DNA from: Hofstenia miamia
Lineage: Eukaryota; Xenacoelomorpha; Acoela
NCBI GenBank assembly: GCA_004352715.1
Contig: SCFE01000011.1
Coordinates: 2,129,669 to 2,193,668, forward strand
Direction: 5' to 3'
DNA: 64,000 bases
The translations under genes and the position numbers were made by a program. Of the stretch, positions 1 to 10,240 are shown piece by piece. The notes beneath the pieces are model-generated. The model made no database searches. It was given only the letters and a program-made list of their open reading frames with translations, and was not told where the DNA came from. Each line of letters begins with the position of its first letter. The stretch's first letter is position 1.

Positions 1-565
1 CTAAGAGAAAAATATTTAATATGAAATAGGTTTTATGAATTCATTAATAATGTCTAAATTTAACCATGAAAAATTTTAGAAATGAGTGAACTTTGCATTG
101 CTCCTTTGTATTAGTTGCTTCGAGTTAAAAAAACTTAACATGTTTTTGTAAAGATTTCGGCTTCTCACATCTTTGCACAGCGATCGACCAAGAAAATATG
201 TAATCGTGACAGCCCTAACTTGGGGTAAGAAGATGGCAAGGCATTATGGATCCTTGAGCCTCCTTTTTAGTGGATATCCTACGAACACATTTATGACTCT
301 GTTGTGTTGTGCCTGATTTGTGTCTTTTTCTGTTTTGTTAGTTGTTGTGCGAAGAAACCCACACAAAGGCAAGCGTGTAGAGACACTGAGGCAATGTAGA
401 ATTTATGAAAAAATATTAAATTTCTTTGTCTAAAACGATATAAATTAAGCATAGACGTTGTTTTCAAAACAATTTGTATAATTTCTTATAGAAACTGGAA
501 GGATCTTGAAGTTGTGCTTTTATCTGGATATAATCGAGCAGGGATGGAATTTAGACGCTTTCTTA

Positions 566-789
566 GGCCACGGTTAGACTAGTGATTGGTTCAAAAGTGA
601 TCTATCACATTTTTATTAAATCGCACGTCTAATCACCCAAGATAATTAGTGATGTGACGATCACGAAGAAATCGTGCACGTTCAATTTCCTTGTGATGGT
701 CACATCGCTTATTATCTCTGGTGTTAGACGTGCAATTCTTTCAAATGTGATAGATCACTTTTCAACCAATCACTAGTCTAACCGTGGCC
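566..789. mobile_element. Foldback MITE, almost fully palindromic hairpin
   Basis: The first ~45 bases (GGCCACGGTTAGACTAGTGA...) recur inverted at the right end, and the complementarity continues inwards (GCACGTCTAA near 626 against its inverse near 725) almost to the centre. No coding capacity is visible. The flanks are TTA on the left and GTA on the right, an imperfect 3-bp target duplication. With the GGCC terminus this fits a PIF/Harbinger-like MITE, but the superfamily is inference. A transcript would fold into one long hairpin. Confidence 0.7.
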
Positions 790-1112
790 GTAGGAATAAT
801 CCCAGCCCACCATATTTTTCTTTTATGCCACTAACACTGTCTTGTGCTTCATAGGGCACACAAACACTATGCTGTGAATTTGTTTGGATAATATGCACAA
901 TTTATTGATTATTATGCTCAAATTCACTTCGTCATCAACCATTCTAATTAATTAGTGCTGAAATTTTATTATGTTAACCTTTGATTCGATGAATGTGTCA
1001 TACATCATGCATTTCATATGCACTTCCTCTTCAAGTTTAATAATTCAAGTACTAACATTGCTAATGAAGCGATTCTTATTTTCCTATTACCTGATATGGT
1101 CTCTATACAGAG
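790..1112. other. No gene recognised
   Basis: AT-rich sequence between the hairpin MITE and the nested-transposon block. I see no credible ORF, RNA gene or repeat here. Confidence 0.5.
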
Positions 1113-1153
1113 TTGTCAATGAGCCGAGCTTGAGCACAGTATTGGATATATAG
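1113..1153 (+). mobile_element. Left end fragment of a GAGCC-rich hAT-like MITE
   Basis: The segment GTTGTCAATGAGCCGAGC and following bases through ...CAGTATTGGATATA match the left end of the MITE seen complete at 23702-24161 and, inverted, at 32970-33329. The rest of this copy lies at 9505-9748. The copy was therefore split by the Tc1 element and the LTR retrotransposon between them. About 25 bases of the MITE are missing at the junction. Confidence 0.55.
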
Positions 1154-1374
1154 TTGGCTGCAAAAAAAATGAGACTGAACACCTATTTTTCCACGCTTTG
1201 TGGAAACATATTGAGACGTTTTAGAGGAAAACTATAAAAATAAAAGACAACGAGAATTTTGTGAACTTTAAAATGGTCAAACAAAAAAGTTAATTAAACT
1301 GGTACTTCGCAATTATTTGAAAACACTTACCAAACAAATTGTTTTGCTTTGCAAAGTTTCTACTTGATTTCTTC

Positions 1375-1823
1375 GGAATGGAAACGTTGAAACAGATTGA
1401 AAACGCCTTTGCGACATCACAAATTTCTCGATCAACTTATTTTTGAAAGCTGAAAAAAATTCGACAAGGAGAATCTCTCAAAAGAAGAAAAGGAAGTGGA
1501 CGCCCTCGAAAAATTATTGGAAAATTCATTCAGAAAACAGTCGCAATTGCTCTCAAAAATCCCTATATTTCTGGGAAAAAAATTGCAAACCGACTTCANG
1601 GAATGGAAACGTTGGAACAGCTTGAAAACGCCTTTGCGACATCGCAAATTTCTCGATCAACTTATTTTTGAAAGCTGAAAAAAATTCGACAAGGAGAATC
1701 TCTCAAAAGAAGAAAAGGAAGTGGACGCCCTCGAAAAATTATTGGAAAATTCATTCAGAAAACAGTCGCAATTGCTCTCAAAAATCCCTATATTTCTGGG
1801 AAAAAAATTGCAAACCGACTTCA
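1375..1823. repeat. 225-bp direct duplication around an N (assembly seam)
   Basis: GGAATGGAAACGTTG and the next ~220 bases occur twice in tandem (1375-1598 and 1600-1823) with a single N at 1599. The copies differ at only a few bases. The duplicated part belongs to one transposase reading frame and would disrupt it. It is best explained as two unmerged reads or haplotypes rather than a real tandem repeat. Confidence 0.7.
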
Positions 1824-2034
1824 AACTGAAGCTGACATCTCTGTGCATGAAACCACAGTTCAGAGAACACTGAAAAAAGTGGAATTACAAAAATTGGCAG
1901 AAAAAATCGACTTCTGATTACAAAAGAACATCAAGAAAAAAGATTAAATTTCGTGAAAGATTGGAAAGACTACACTTTTGAAGATGTTTGGATAACTGAT
2001 GAGTGCGTATTTCAACTACACAGAAAGAAAGTAC
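1405..2034 (+). pseudogene. Tc1/mariner-type transposase, N-terminal part (broken)
   Basis: Across three frames this reads as the DNA-binding half of a Tc1-like transposase. A helix-turn-helix (ISRSTYF...IRQGESLKRRKG) is followed by the GRPRK linker. A second helix-turn-helix follows (ISGKKIANRL...DISVHETTVQRTLKKV). The start of the catalytic domain is at VWITDECVFQLHRKKV, where the D of TDE would be the first catalytic aspartate. Internal stops and a frameshift show it is dead. The frame is cut at 2034 by an LTR retrotransposon and resumes at 9293. The 225-bp seam at 1375-1823 repeats part of it. The family is recognised from motifs; the species-level family is unknown. Confidence 0.75.
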
Positions 2035-3847
2035 TGTAGTAAAATTGGAATTTTACCAATTTGTTTTAATTCAAGAAATACCTAGAATAATTCTAAATAT
2101 TTCACAGAATTATTTTTGAAAGAAATGAATTAAGAAATTACTAAATCTCTTGTGAAATTTACCGAAAATTTAATGGAATATCCTTTGTGAATTGTAAATG
2201 TACCGAAACTGTAAGATGCTTGGCTCATGTTAAGGGCTTATTGTGGGGAAAGAGATGCTTAAAAGCCTTTTTAAGTGTTTAATGGGGTGACGTAAAAGAC
2301 AAAAGACCGGATAACTAAAGACTACTTAAGACAAATAGAGTATGATGGACGTGGCATTAAACGCTAAAATTGGTTAAAAATGTCAAGCTAAATTTGGAAT
2401 TGAAAATAGATAGCCAACCAAATAACAATGACGTAAGATGAGGTATATAAGACCGTCAAAACAGAGGGAAAGAGCAGACCCCCGCTGAGAAGCTCAGTAC
2501 AGAAAAGCGGGACAACCACCCCAGATACGCTGAGAAGGTTAGCAAAAATCTGGTAAAGAGTCTCGTCCAACTTAGACGAACAAACATTGGTACAGACGAC
2601 TTCTCTGTTTTATTTCAAGTCTTCAATTGCGAAGCTATTTCAGAATTTAGTGGTGATCCACATCAGGTAAAGTTTTGTTCTAGGAACTAGAATTCTTTAA
2701 CTTTGGAAGTTTCATTGGGCTTTAATTATAGCTAGTGACTTAAGTTATTCGAATTTGTTATTGGGATTTGTTTAATTATTCTTATTTTTGTAAAATAAAT
2801 AAGTTATGTTTATCTTGTATTGTGATTTTAATTTACGTTTAATAGAGTAAATCGCTCAATAAAATTTAAGAGAAAACTAGGAAGGTTTTTAGAGAGACGT
2901 TAAGTTTAGTTGTGTAAAGTAAAAATTACCTTTTGTTTCCGCCATAAGAGAGCTTTGTGAGAGAAACTTAGGATTTGGTTTTGTGCTCTAAGAATTCCCT
3001 TGAAATTACTGTATCAACGGAAGAAATTGCGTAAGTTGTTCTACAAAGTTAATACGGTTCTTTGTTTTAGAAAGGAGTGAAGTATAGTTTTGGAAATTAA
3101 AACCTATCGCTTGTTTCTGCATTAAGTAAGCTGTGGGAGAAAGTACATTAAGCAATCGAATTAACAAGTTTAGGTTACTGTAGGAAGAAGAACTTCTCTT
3201 AAAAATAGTCCGCTGTGTGTTGCTAAGTAAGAAAATTACTTGCACCTATAGTTTAACAGAAAAGTCGATAAACACTGTAATAAAACTTGTTCTCTTGAAA
3301 CCATTGAGTTTAATGACAAAAACTGTAATAGAAAGGGAAATCACAAAGGCTTGAAAATATTTCGCGTACTTATTTGTTGCTTGAATTGTTTCTTAGTTTG
3401 TTTTGTAATAGAAATCTGTTGACATTTCTCTTCTTGTATTAAAAACTACTACAAAACAAAGCACGAGTGTGTTCTATTTATTTGAGGAGTTTAGTAAATT
3501 ATTAGTCAAGAATAAGTTTGAAAATCAAACTTACAATTACATAAAGTTTTGAACCTGGGTTTAAGAAAGTAAGATAAACGATTTTAACAATACTGTAAGC
3601 TCATTTCGTATTGAAAATAGATAAATCGTTGTGGTGTTGAAACCTTATCATAGACAGAGGTCTTTTAGCATTTTTCATTATTAATCATCGGACTTTTTGA
3701 TATACTTTCGAGAAGTTTGAGTTCAAACCCACTTGTTGGAGAGTTGAATAATCGTGATTTCTCGGATTTAATCTTAGTGACTTAGTTTCCTTTCTCAGCT
3801 ACACTTTAGGTTATAAAACTCCTGAGTAAAAATCCGGTTTCACGACA
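2035..3847 (+). mobile_element. LTR retrotransposon, 5' LTR (about 1.8 kb)
   Basis: The segment starts TGTAGTAAAATTGG and ends ...CCGGTTTCACGACA, giving TG...CA termini. It is closely related to 7523-9288 with several indels; that copy lacks roughly 50-100 bases present here near 2860-2950. The flanking Tc1 sequence carries GTAC at 2031-2034 and again at 9289-9292, a likely 4-bp target duplication. Inside are a TATA box near 2444, a downstream R-like region, and AATAAA at 2794-2799. Around 1.8 kb is long for an LTR. Assignment to a retrotransposon rests on the paired copies, the termini and the gag-like ORF that follows. Confidence 0.8.
2429..2450 (+). promoter_or_regulatory. LTR promoter: CRE-like site and TATA box
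   Basis: TGACGTAAG (CRE/ATF-like) lies just upstream of TATATAA (2444-2450). The same layout, with TATAAAA at 7942-7948, is kept in the other LTR. A conserved GC-richer segment (AGAGCAGACCCCCGCTGAG) follows about 20 bases downstream and probably contains the transcription start. Function is inferred from position and conservation. Confidence 0.5.
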
Positions 3848-4111
3848 ATTAGTGACATCTTGGAGATAAAATTTTGGCAAATAACAAGAAAAGTTAATTA
3901 AAAATTTGTTTTGCTTGTAAATTAAGGACTCACGGAAAAGAAAAATTCGTTGGAATTTTAGATAGTTAGCTTAAAAAAGTTTAACGTGACGAAAATTTTA
4001 AGTAGTGAGACTGGTAATCTAGTCGACAGTTATAGTAAATAGTTTAAACTTGTAGTTAGCAAAGTAAATAAATTGTAACACTTACGTTTTTAGGTTTTCA
4101 GTTCAGAAATC
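3848..4111 (+). other. Retrotransposon leader between LTR and gag
   Basis: Untranslated leader starting ATTAGTGACATCTTGGAG directly after the LTR, where a primer-binding site is expected. I cannot match it confidently to a particular tRNA 3' end. It runs to the gag-like start codon at 4112. Confidence 0.45.
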
Positions 4112-4311
4112 ATGGCGCAGAAATTGTTGATGCCACCTGAAAAATTCTTTTTTACTGAGAATGAAAGTTTTATGGAATGGCTCCAAAGCTTTACGGTATT
4201 ATGTAAATTAAATGGCTGGGAAGATAGTGAAGTAAAGGCTGGATATATTGCTTTGAGTCTAAAGGGTCATGTGAAAAGTATCTATGCAGCGCTGCCATTG
4301 GAAATACGTCA
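4112..4311 (+). CDS. Retrotransposon gag-like protein, N-terminal 66 residues
   Basis: The ORF opens MAQKLLMPPEKFFF 264 bases after the 5' LTR and is cut by a 1000-base N gap. The stretch WLQSFTVLCKLNGWEDSE...LSLKGHVKSIYAAL has the pattern of retrotransposon capsid proteins (W...F...NGW.D..K...L...LKG.A...Y..L), most like Ty3/gypsy-type Gag. Gag forms the particle that packages element RNA. Protease, reverse transcriptase and integrase would lie in the gap and are not visible, so the superfamily is tentative. Confidence 0.6.
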
Positions 4312-5311
4312 NNNNNNNNNNNNNNNNNNNNNNNNNNNNNNNNNNNNNNNNNNNNNNNNNNNNNNNNNNNNNNNNNNNNNNNNNNNNNNNNNNNNNNNNN
4401 NNNNNNNNNNNNNNNNNNNNNNNNNNNNNNNNNNNNNNNNNNNNNNNNNNNNNNNNNNNNNNNNNNNNNNNNNNNNNNNNNNNNNNNNNNNNNNNNNNNN
4501 NNNNNNNNNNNNNNNNNNNNNNNNNNNNNNNNNNNNNNNNNNNNNNNNNNNNNNNNNNNNNNNNNNNNNNNNNNNNNNNNNNNNNNNNNNNNNNNNNNNN
4601 NNNNNNNNNNNNNNNNNNNNNNNNNNNNNNNNNNNNNNNNNNNNNNNNNNNNNNNNNNNNNNNNNNNNNNNNNNNNNNNNNNNNNNNNNNNNNNNNNNNN
4701 NNNNNNNNNNNNNNNNNNNNNNNNNNNNNNNNNNNNNNNNNNNNNNNNNNNNNNNNNNNNNNNNNNNNNNNNNNNNNNNNNNNNNNNNNNNNNNNNNNNN
4801 NNNNNNNNNNNNNNNNNNNNNNNNNNNNNNNNNNNNNNNNNNNNNNNNNNNNNNNNNNNNNNNNNNNNNNNNNNNNNNNNNNNNNNNNNNNNNNNNNNNN
4901 NNNNNNNNNNNNNNNNNNNNNNNNNNNNNNNNNNNNNNNNNNNNNNNNNNNNNNNNNNNNNNNNNNNNNNNNNNNNNNNNNNNNNNNNNNNNNNNNNNNN
5001 NNNNNNNNNNNNNNNNNNNNNNNNNNNNNNNNNNNNNNNNNNNNNNNNNNNNNNNNNNNNNNNNNNNNNNNNNNNNNNNNNNNNNNNNNNNNNNNNNNNN
5101 NNNNNNNNNNNNNNNNNNNNNNNNNNNNNNNNNNNNNNNNNNNNNNNNNNNNNNNNNNNNNNNNNNNNNNNNNNNNNNNNNNNNNNNNNNNNNNNNNNNN
5201 NNNNNNNNNNNNNNNNNNNNNNNNNNNNNNNNNNNNNNNNNNNNNNNNNNNNNNNNNNNNNNNNNNNNNNNNNNNNNNNNNNNNNNNNNNNNNNNNNNNN
5301 NNNNNNNNNNN
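4312..5311. other. Assembly gap (1000 N)
   Basis: Exactly 1000 undetermined bases inside the LTR retrotransposon, probably a placeholder length. The pol genes would be expected here. Confidence 0.95.
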
Positions 5312-5642
5312 ACGTACTGGTCCTCTCTGATATTTTAATATTTCGTGATCTTATTAAATAAACTAAAGTATCAATTTCAAATATTTTACTTGATATCTGA
5401 TTTTAAGAAATATTCATTTGAATCATATTTTACGTTAATGTAGAGTATTTAAAAAATTATGCATTTAATCATGTAATGGATGGCTTCAAGTTTAAGCAAT
5501 TACTGTACTGATCTCCATTGTAAATTCTGAAACTTTCAGTTCAGTATTGACGTATTTTTATTTAATACAATGACGAAACTAAACCGAACCACTAGCAACT
5601 CTGCACCGCACACTAGGCAAAGTGGCCCACGCTCCGCCACTG
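5312..5642 (-). mobile_element. End of an hAT-like element (CAGTGGCGG terminus)
   Basis: Read on the minus strand, the segment starts at 5642 with CAGTGGCGGAGCGTGGGCC and runs to the gap. CAGTG-type termini are typical of hAT transposons. A related terminus, CAGTGGCGGCTCGTGC, occurs at 24280, 36356 and (inverted) 47920. It cuts the LINE fragment at 5643. The other end and the target duplication are hidden by the gap. Confidence 0.45.
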
Positions 5643-5643
5643 C

Positions 5644-6054
5644 TTATAACAGCATCATTATGGGTTCTAGATAACGCTTCGGGGATAAAATTATTGGGGG
5701 GACTAAAAATAGAGATAAAATATGCTTAAATTGAGTTGCTATTTCATAGTCACTTGAAAATTCGGTTTCGTTTAAAAACATCACCTTAGGTATATCACAG
5801 CTGGATAAAGACTTTATTAATTTATAACAAGTGTTAGCAGTAGATAAGTCAGCAAAGTTGTTAATAAAAATAGTTCTATCTAATTCAATCAAATTCAAGA
5901 GATCATTTGCTAAATTGTTAGCAGTGATGAATTTGCTGTTCATCTTAGCACTAAGAAATTTGTTGTATAAATGAACAGTATTAGAAGAGAAGTAGGAAGG
6001 TAGCAATCGTCTAACAGGCCTTCTCTTTGGGATACACAAGTCCATGATGTTCAT
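5644..6054 (-). pseudogene. LINE ORF2 fragment, endonuclease-RT linker
   Basis: An open stretch of 136 codons downstream of the endonuclease. The pattern (YNKFLSAKMNSKFI...LWKLIKSL-like region, FLNETEFSSDYEIATQFKHILSLF) is the usual spacer in which LINE ORF2 proteins mention a new record of loaded residues before the RT fingers. Assignment depends mainly on position after the endonuclease. Confidence 0.5.
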
Positions 6055-6178
6055 TAAGCAGCTATACCAAGTGTCAATGTAATCCGAACTGCTTAGATAA
6101 TCTTCACAGATTTTTGATATACAATGTATGGGATAAATACTCTTCTAAAAGAAGAAAATATTTGATTTTGCAATGATA

Positions 6179-6711
6179 CTATAGAATCACTTTGTCCAGA
6201 TGCAAGTCTAATTTTAGTGAAAAGTAAATGATGGAGTGATCAGAAATACTTTCATGAGGCTTTATGACTTTTTTAATATATATAAGTTCTTTGTTACAAA
6301 GTATTACGTCTAACATGTTACTGCTCTTTTGTGTTGGGGCATCAATGTATTGGCTTAGTCCAATATCATACCTTTGAAATTTTGCGTTGAAGACATAACA
6401 GACCAATCAGCACCTGGGAAATTTAAGTCGCCATAAATTAAGATTGGACAATTATTCATTGATAAGCAATGCCTTTTGATATATAACGCAAATTCACTTT
6501 GATAGTAATCAATAGCATCAATTACAGCATCCGATGTTGGATGATATAATGATGAAATTGGAGGAATATATAGTGAGATAACCAAGAAAGCACAATTGAA
6601 AAGTTTAACAACTATTGCACATGTGAAATTAACATTTTCAAGAGTAGAAATGGATGTAAAGTTCAAATCCTTGTGACAGAATAGCACAACCACCATGTCT
6701 ATTTTTTCCAA
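6179..6711 (-). pseudogene. LINE AP-like endonuclease, two overlapping frames
   Basis: The first frame (6711-6355) contains the nuclease core YGDLNFPGADW near 6402-6436, with the catalytic D and N. The second frame (6406-6179) contains LDVILCN and ISDHSIIYF near 6230, matching the conserved SDH motif that ends the fold. The two overlap and are offset by one frameshift. In active elements this domain nicks target DNA to start reverse transcription. This copy is broken. Confidence 0.8.
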
Positions 6712-7062
6712 TACGGATACTCTTTGCTGCTACCAAATATGATGGGTCTGGAAATAAGTTACCCAACATAATATTATCAAACCACGACTCCGTAATTATA
6801 ACTATTTTGCTTTGAGATATAATGATATGTTAATATAATTTTAACCGCCTTTCCATAGGGATTAGACTTTGAGCATTTAGATAAATCATATCTAGATCTT
6901 TAGACCCAACTAGTCAATTATCACTAGGTTCAATTTCAACTTCATTTCTAAATAACTTTAAGTTACGTATTTGGCGATCAGCTTTATCGACTCCAGAATT
7001 AATAAGCTCATGTCTTTTTTGGAGCAGTCATATTTCAATGATTCTGTTTTTTTGCTGAGTTC

Positions 7063-7374
7063 TCATTTATTGTATATATTTCCAATCAAATAATTCTTCA
7101 ACATTGCAGCCCTTGCTAAAATTAAGTGCCAAGACCAAACATTTACCAAATCAACTAGAATAGGTATAGGCTTAGAAGAAGATGCCCTAAATTTACCAAG
7201 TCTCACTCCATTTAAAATACAAGAGAAATCAATATTTAGATATTCGAACAATTCTTTTAAATGTTCCCTATAATGCATGATTTCATTTCGAATATTTTCG
7301 GCCTCTGGAATTCCAAAAACAATAATTCTCTCCTGGTAACTTAAATCAGTATTTTGAATGTCTTTTCTTGGCAA
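7063..7374 (-). pseudogene. LINE ORF1-like protein fragment
   Basis: A 103-codon open frame with YQERIIVFGIPEAEN, then HYREHLKELFEYLNIDFSCI and VRLGKFRASSSKPIPILVDL. This matches the ORF1 pattern of CR1/L2-type LINEs (R..NV.IFG.PE...; ...RLGK....RPI.V). ORF1 proteins bind element RNA. The start is uncertain and the 5' end of the LINE lies close to 7450. Confidence 0.65.
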
Positions 7375-7456
7375 GGAAGGTTCAGAATTTAATTTGGACA
7401 GTGTTTTATATAGAACTCGAATAAAGTTTCAATTTCTAATGTGAATTTTTACAAAG

Positions 7457-7522
7457 ATGACACTTTTGAAGATGTTTGGATAACTGATGAGTGCGTATTT
7501 CAACTACACAGAAAGAAAGTAC
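7457..7522 (+). repeat. Second copy of Tc1 transposase sequence before the second LTR
   Basis: ACTTTTGAAGATGTTTGG...GAAAGAAAGTAC repeats 1971-2034, the Tc1 sequence that flanks the 5' LTR. A 3' LTR should follow retrotransposon sequence, not a second copy of the target. The second LTR therefore looks like a solo LTR in its own copy of the target, or the assembly has joined two haplotypes. Confidence 0.75.
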
Positions 7523-9288
7523 TGTAGTAAAATTGGAATTTTACCAATTTGTTTTAATTCAAGAAATACCTAGAATAATTCTAAATATTTCACAGAATTA
7601 TTTTTGAAAGAAATGAATTAAGAATTTACTAAATCTCTTGTGAAATTTACCGAAAATCTAATGGAATTTCCTTTGTGAATTGTAAATTTACTGAAACTGT
7701 AAGAAGCTTGGCTTATGTTAAGGGCTTATTGTGGGGAAAGAGATGCTTAAAAGCCTTTTTAAGTGTTTAACGGGGTGACGTAAAAGACAAAAGACCGGAT
7801 AACTAAAGACTACTTAAGACAAATAGAGTATGATGGACGTGGCATTAAACGCTAAAATTGGTTAAAAATGTCAAGCTAAATTTGGAATTGAAAATAGATA
7901 GCCAACCAGAGAACAATGACGTAGGACAGGGTATAAAAGACCGTCAAAACAGAGGGAAAGAGCAGACCCCCGCTGAGAAGCTCAGTACAGAAAAGCGGGA
8001 CAACCCACTCAGATACGCTGAGAAGGTTAGCAAAAATCTGGTAAACAGTCTCGTCCAACTTAGACAAACAAACATTGTTACAGACGACTTCTCTGTTTTA
8101 TTTCAAGTCTTCAATTACGAAGTTGTTTCAGCATTTAGTGGTGATTCACATCAGGTAAAACTTTGTTCTAGAATTTAGACTCCTTTAATGGTGGAAGTTC
8201 CATTGAGTCTTAATTATAGCTGGTGATCTTAGTTACTTAGAATTTTGGTTTATCCTTGTTTAATTATTCTCTTTTTGTAAAATAAATTAGTTACGGGTGT
8301 TTTGTATTTTGATGTTGATTTACTTCTATTAGAGTAAACAGTTCAAAATAATTAATAGTAAATTAAGACGGCTTACCAAGAGAAACTTAGGATTTGGTTT
8401 TGTGCTCTAAGAATTCCCTTGTAACTACTGTATCAACGGAAGAAATTGCGTAAGTTGTTCTACAAAGTTAATACGGTTCTTTGTTTTAGAAAGGAGTGGA
8501 GTATAGTTTTGGAAATTTAAAACCTATCGCTTGTTTTTGCATTAAGTAAGCTGTGGGAGAAAGTACGTTAAGCAATCGAATTAACAAGTTTAGGTTACTA
8601 TAGGAAATAGTTCAAAGTAATTCGGTATGTTCTTTTAAGTAAGAAAACTACTTGCTCTTATAGTTTAACAGAAAAAAATCGATTCACAGCAAGTAAACAC
8701 TGAAATAAATTGTGTTCCCTTGAAACCGTTGATTGTAAAGACAAAAGCTGTAATCAAAAGTGAATTCAAAAAGGATTGAAATAATTTTCGAGTCCTTAAT
8801 TGTTTCTTATTTCGTTTTGTAAAAGAAATCGGTTGACATTGCTTCTTGTATTAAAATTTAATACAAAACAAAGTCCAAGCTTGTTCGATTTATTTTAGGT
8901 TCAAGACTAAGTTTGAAAATACGCTTTTAAATCCAACTTACATTTCCATAAAGTAGTGAACTGGCAGTATAAGGAAATAAGGTACATTTATTGTTACATT
9001 CCTGTACGCTAGGTTGTGTTTCATTGAAAGTTATATTCTCTGATTAGAGTTTGAGAGACATTGACAAGAAACTTCTTGGTGTTGAAACATTAACATAGAC
9101 AGGAGTCTTTTTGTATTTTGAGTTTTAAATATCGGACTTTTTGATATACTTTCAAGAGTTTGAGTTCAACCCCTTGTTGGTAAATTGAACACTCGTGATT
9201 TCAGGATTTAATCTTAGAGACTTAATTTTCTATCTCGGCTATTCATTGTGTTATTAAGTTCCTGAGTAAAAATCCGGTTTTCACGACA
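7523..9288 (+). mobile_element. LTR retrotransposon, second LTR (solo-LTR-like)
   Basis: Same termini (TGTAGTAAAATT...TTTTCACGACA), TATA box (TATAAAA 7942-7948) and AATAAA (8281) as the LTR at 2035-3847. It is 1766 bases long against 1813 and diverged by substitutions and indels. It is flanked by GTAC on both sides (7519-7522 and 9289-9292) and by Tc1 transposase sequence on both sides, the signature of a solo LTR left by recombination. An open frame across 7858-8178 (KRDNPLRYAEKVSKNL) also exists in broken form in the other LTR; I do not consider it a gene. Confidence 0.8.
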
Positions 9289-9292
9289 GTAC

Positions 9293-9483
9293 AAGTGTGG
9301 TAGTCAAAGAAATGTCCAAGTCCAACGAAAGCTGTTCCAAAGTTAGATTAAAAAATTATGGTTTGGGGAGCACTTTCCTATCGTGGGTTTTATTTGAAAA
9401 TTTTAGACAGAAATGCCACAATTGACAGTCAAAGATATTGCCAAATTATAGCTGAATTTATGCCTTATGCTGATGCTTTATAG
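9293..9483 (+). pseudogene. Tc1/mariner-type transposase, catalytic-domain remnant
   Basis: After the GTAC target duplication the frame interrupted at 2034 resumes. IMVWGALSYRGFYL and IDSQRYCQIIAEFMPYADAL match the Tc1 pattern (MVWG..SY.G...L......DS..Y..IL). The next conserved block (QDNAPxH) is missing, so the 3' end of the Tc1 copy is truncated at about 9483-9504, where MITE sequence begins. Confidence 0.7.
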
Positions 9484-9504
9484 ATGATGGATGGATACTT
9501 TTTT

Positions 9505-9830
9505 TAAGCAAAGCAAATTTATAGTTCTGTTTGTTGATTTGATTATGCAGATTTTTCTCATATTTTCATTGTGTGCCTTTATTATAGTCTTATTTAAGAA
9601 ATCTTAAATAATAGGAAGAGCTATTGAAAAAATTGCTTAACGGCAATATTTTTTAAGAAACTATCGAGCTAAAACGAACTTTATTGAAAGATTTTATGTG
9701 GCGAGCTGAGCCAAAATAACTCAAAATTTTTATGAGCCCTGCCGAGCAGATTTTTCTTATTTTTTCATTCAATATTCCTTACTTTTAATCTAACCCCACC
9801 GAAAATATCTCCATTAACACTAAATTTGAG
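9505..9830 (+). mobile_element. Right part of a GAGCC MITE plus a second partial copy
   Basis: AAGCAAAGCAAATTTATAG through ...GTGGCGAGCTGAGCC continues the MITE whose left end is at 1113. At about 9750 the sequence CAGATTTTTCTTATTTTTT starts a second partial copy similar to the centre of the copy at 32970-33329. There is no coding capacity. Confidence 0.55.
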
Positions 9831-9851
9831 AATCACTGCGAAACTACAGAT

Positions 9852-10232
9852 TAGTGCTCTGCGGCCATGGCTCCGGCCAATGCCGGGCAACGGCAAATGG
9901 CCGGCTGCGGCCAAAGATTTTGCTTTACGGCCAAAATCCCGGTTAAGATTCATTTCTGTACATTATGATGAACAATTTATTTGGATGATTTTTATTTGTA
10001 TTTTTGTTTTTTAAACTTAGATTTTTAAAACTTAGTCGATTTGACAATTTTCTTTAATTGTTCGAACTATGAGCTTTTTTTAATCGTTCCATTGAAATTG
10101 CAGTATTTCACTTAGTTGTAGTGAAAAGCGCCGAGTACGGCAAAAGACTTAAAGCCAACCGCGGGATAAGGCCAAAATTTATTTTGCACGGCCAGTTAAG
10201 GCCAAGAAAACTGCCTTTGGCACAGAACACTA
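9852..10232. mobile_element. hAT-like mini-element (381 bp) with CGGCCA repeats
   Basis: The termini TAGTGCTCTG and CAGAACACTA (inverse TAGTGTTCTG) fit the hAT terminal pattern. The flanks CTACAGAT (9844-9851) and CTACAGAA (10233-10240) match at 7 of 8 positions, as expected for an 8-bp target duplication. Near both ends CGGCCA or its variants recur many times, probably as transposase-binding sites. No transposase is encoded. Confidence 0.7.
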
Positions 10233-10240
10233 CTACAGAA

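Larger units (their letters stand above)
5643..7455 (-). mobile_element. Non-LTR retrotransposon (LINE), 5' two-thirds, decayed
   Basis: Going 5' to 3' on the minus strand there is an ORF1-like segment (7374-7063), an AP-type endonuclease (6711-6179) and the spacer leading to reverse transcriptase (6054-5644). The reverse transcriptase is missing because the copy stops at the hAT-like terminus at 5642. The frame is broken several times. The domain order fits the CR1/L2/Jockey group. Another LINE at 38481-40587 has the complementary endonuclease-RT part and may be the same or a sister family. Confidence 0.75.

Noticed and set aside
7858-8178. 106-codon ORF in the second LTR
   Set aside because: The first LTR has stops in the same frame and the ORF spans the promoter and R region. 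It is unlikely to be a protein gene.
9765-10014. Overlapping ORFs rich in Arg/Pro/Gly
   Set aside because: They arise from CGGCCA subterminal repeats of a mini-element.
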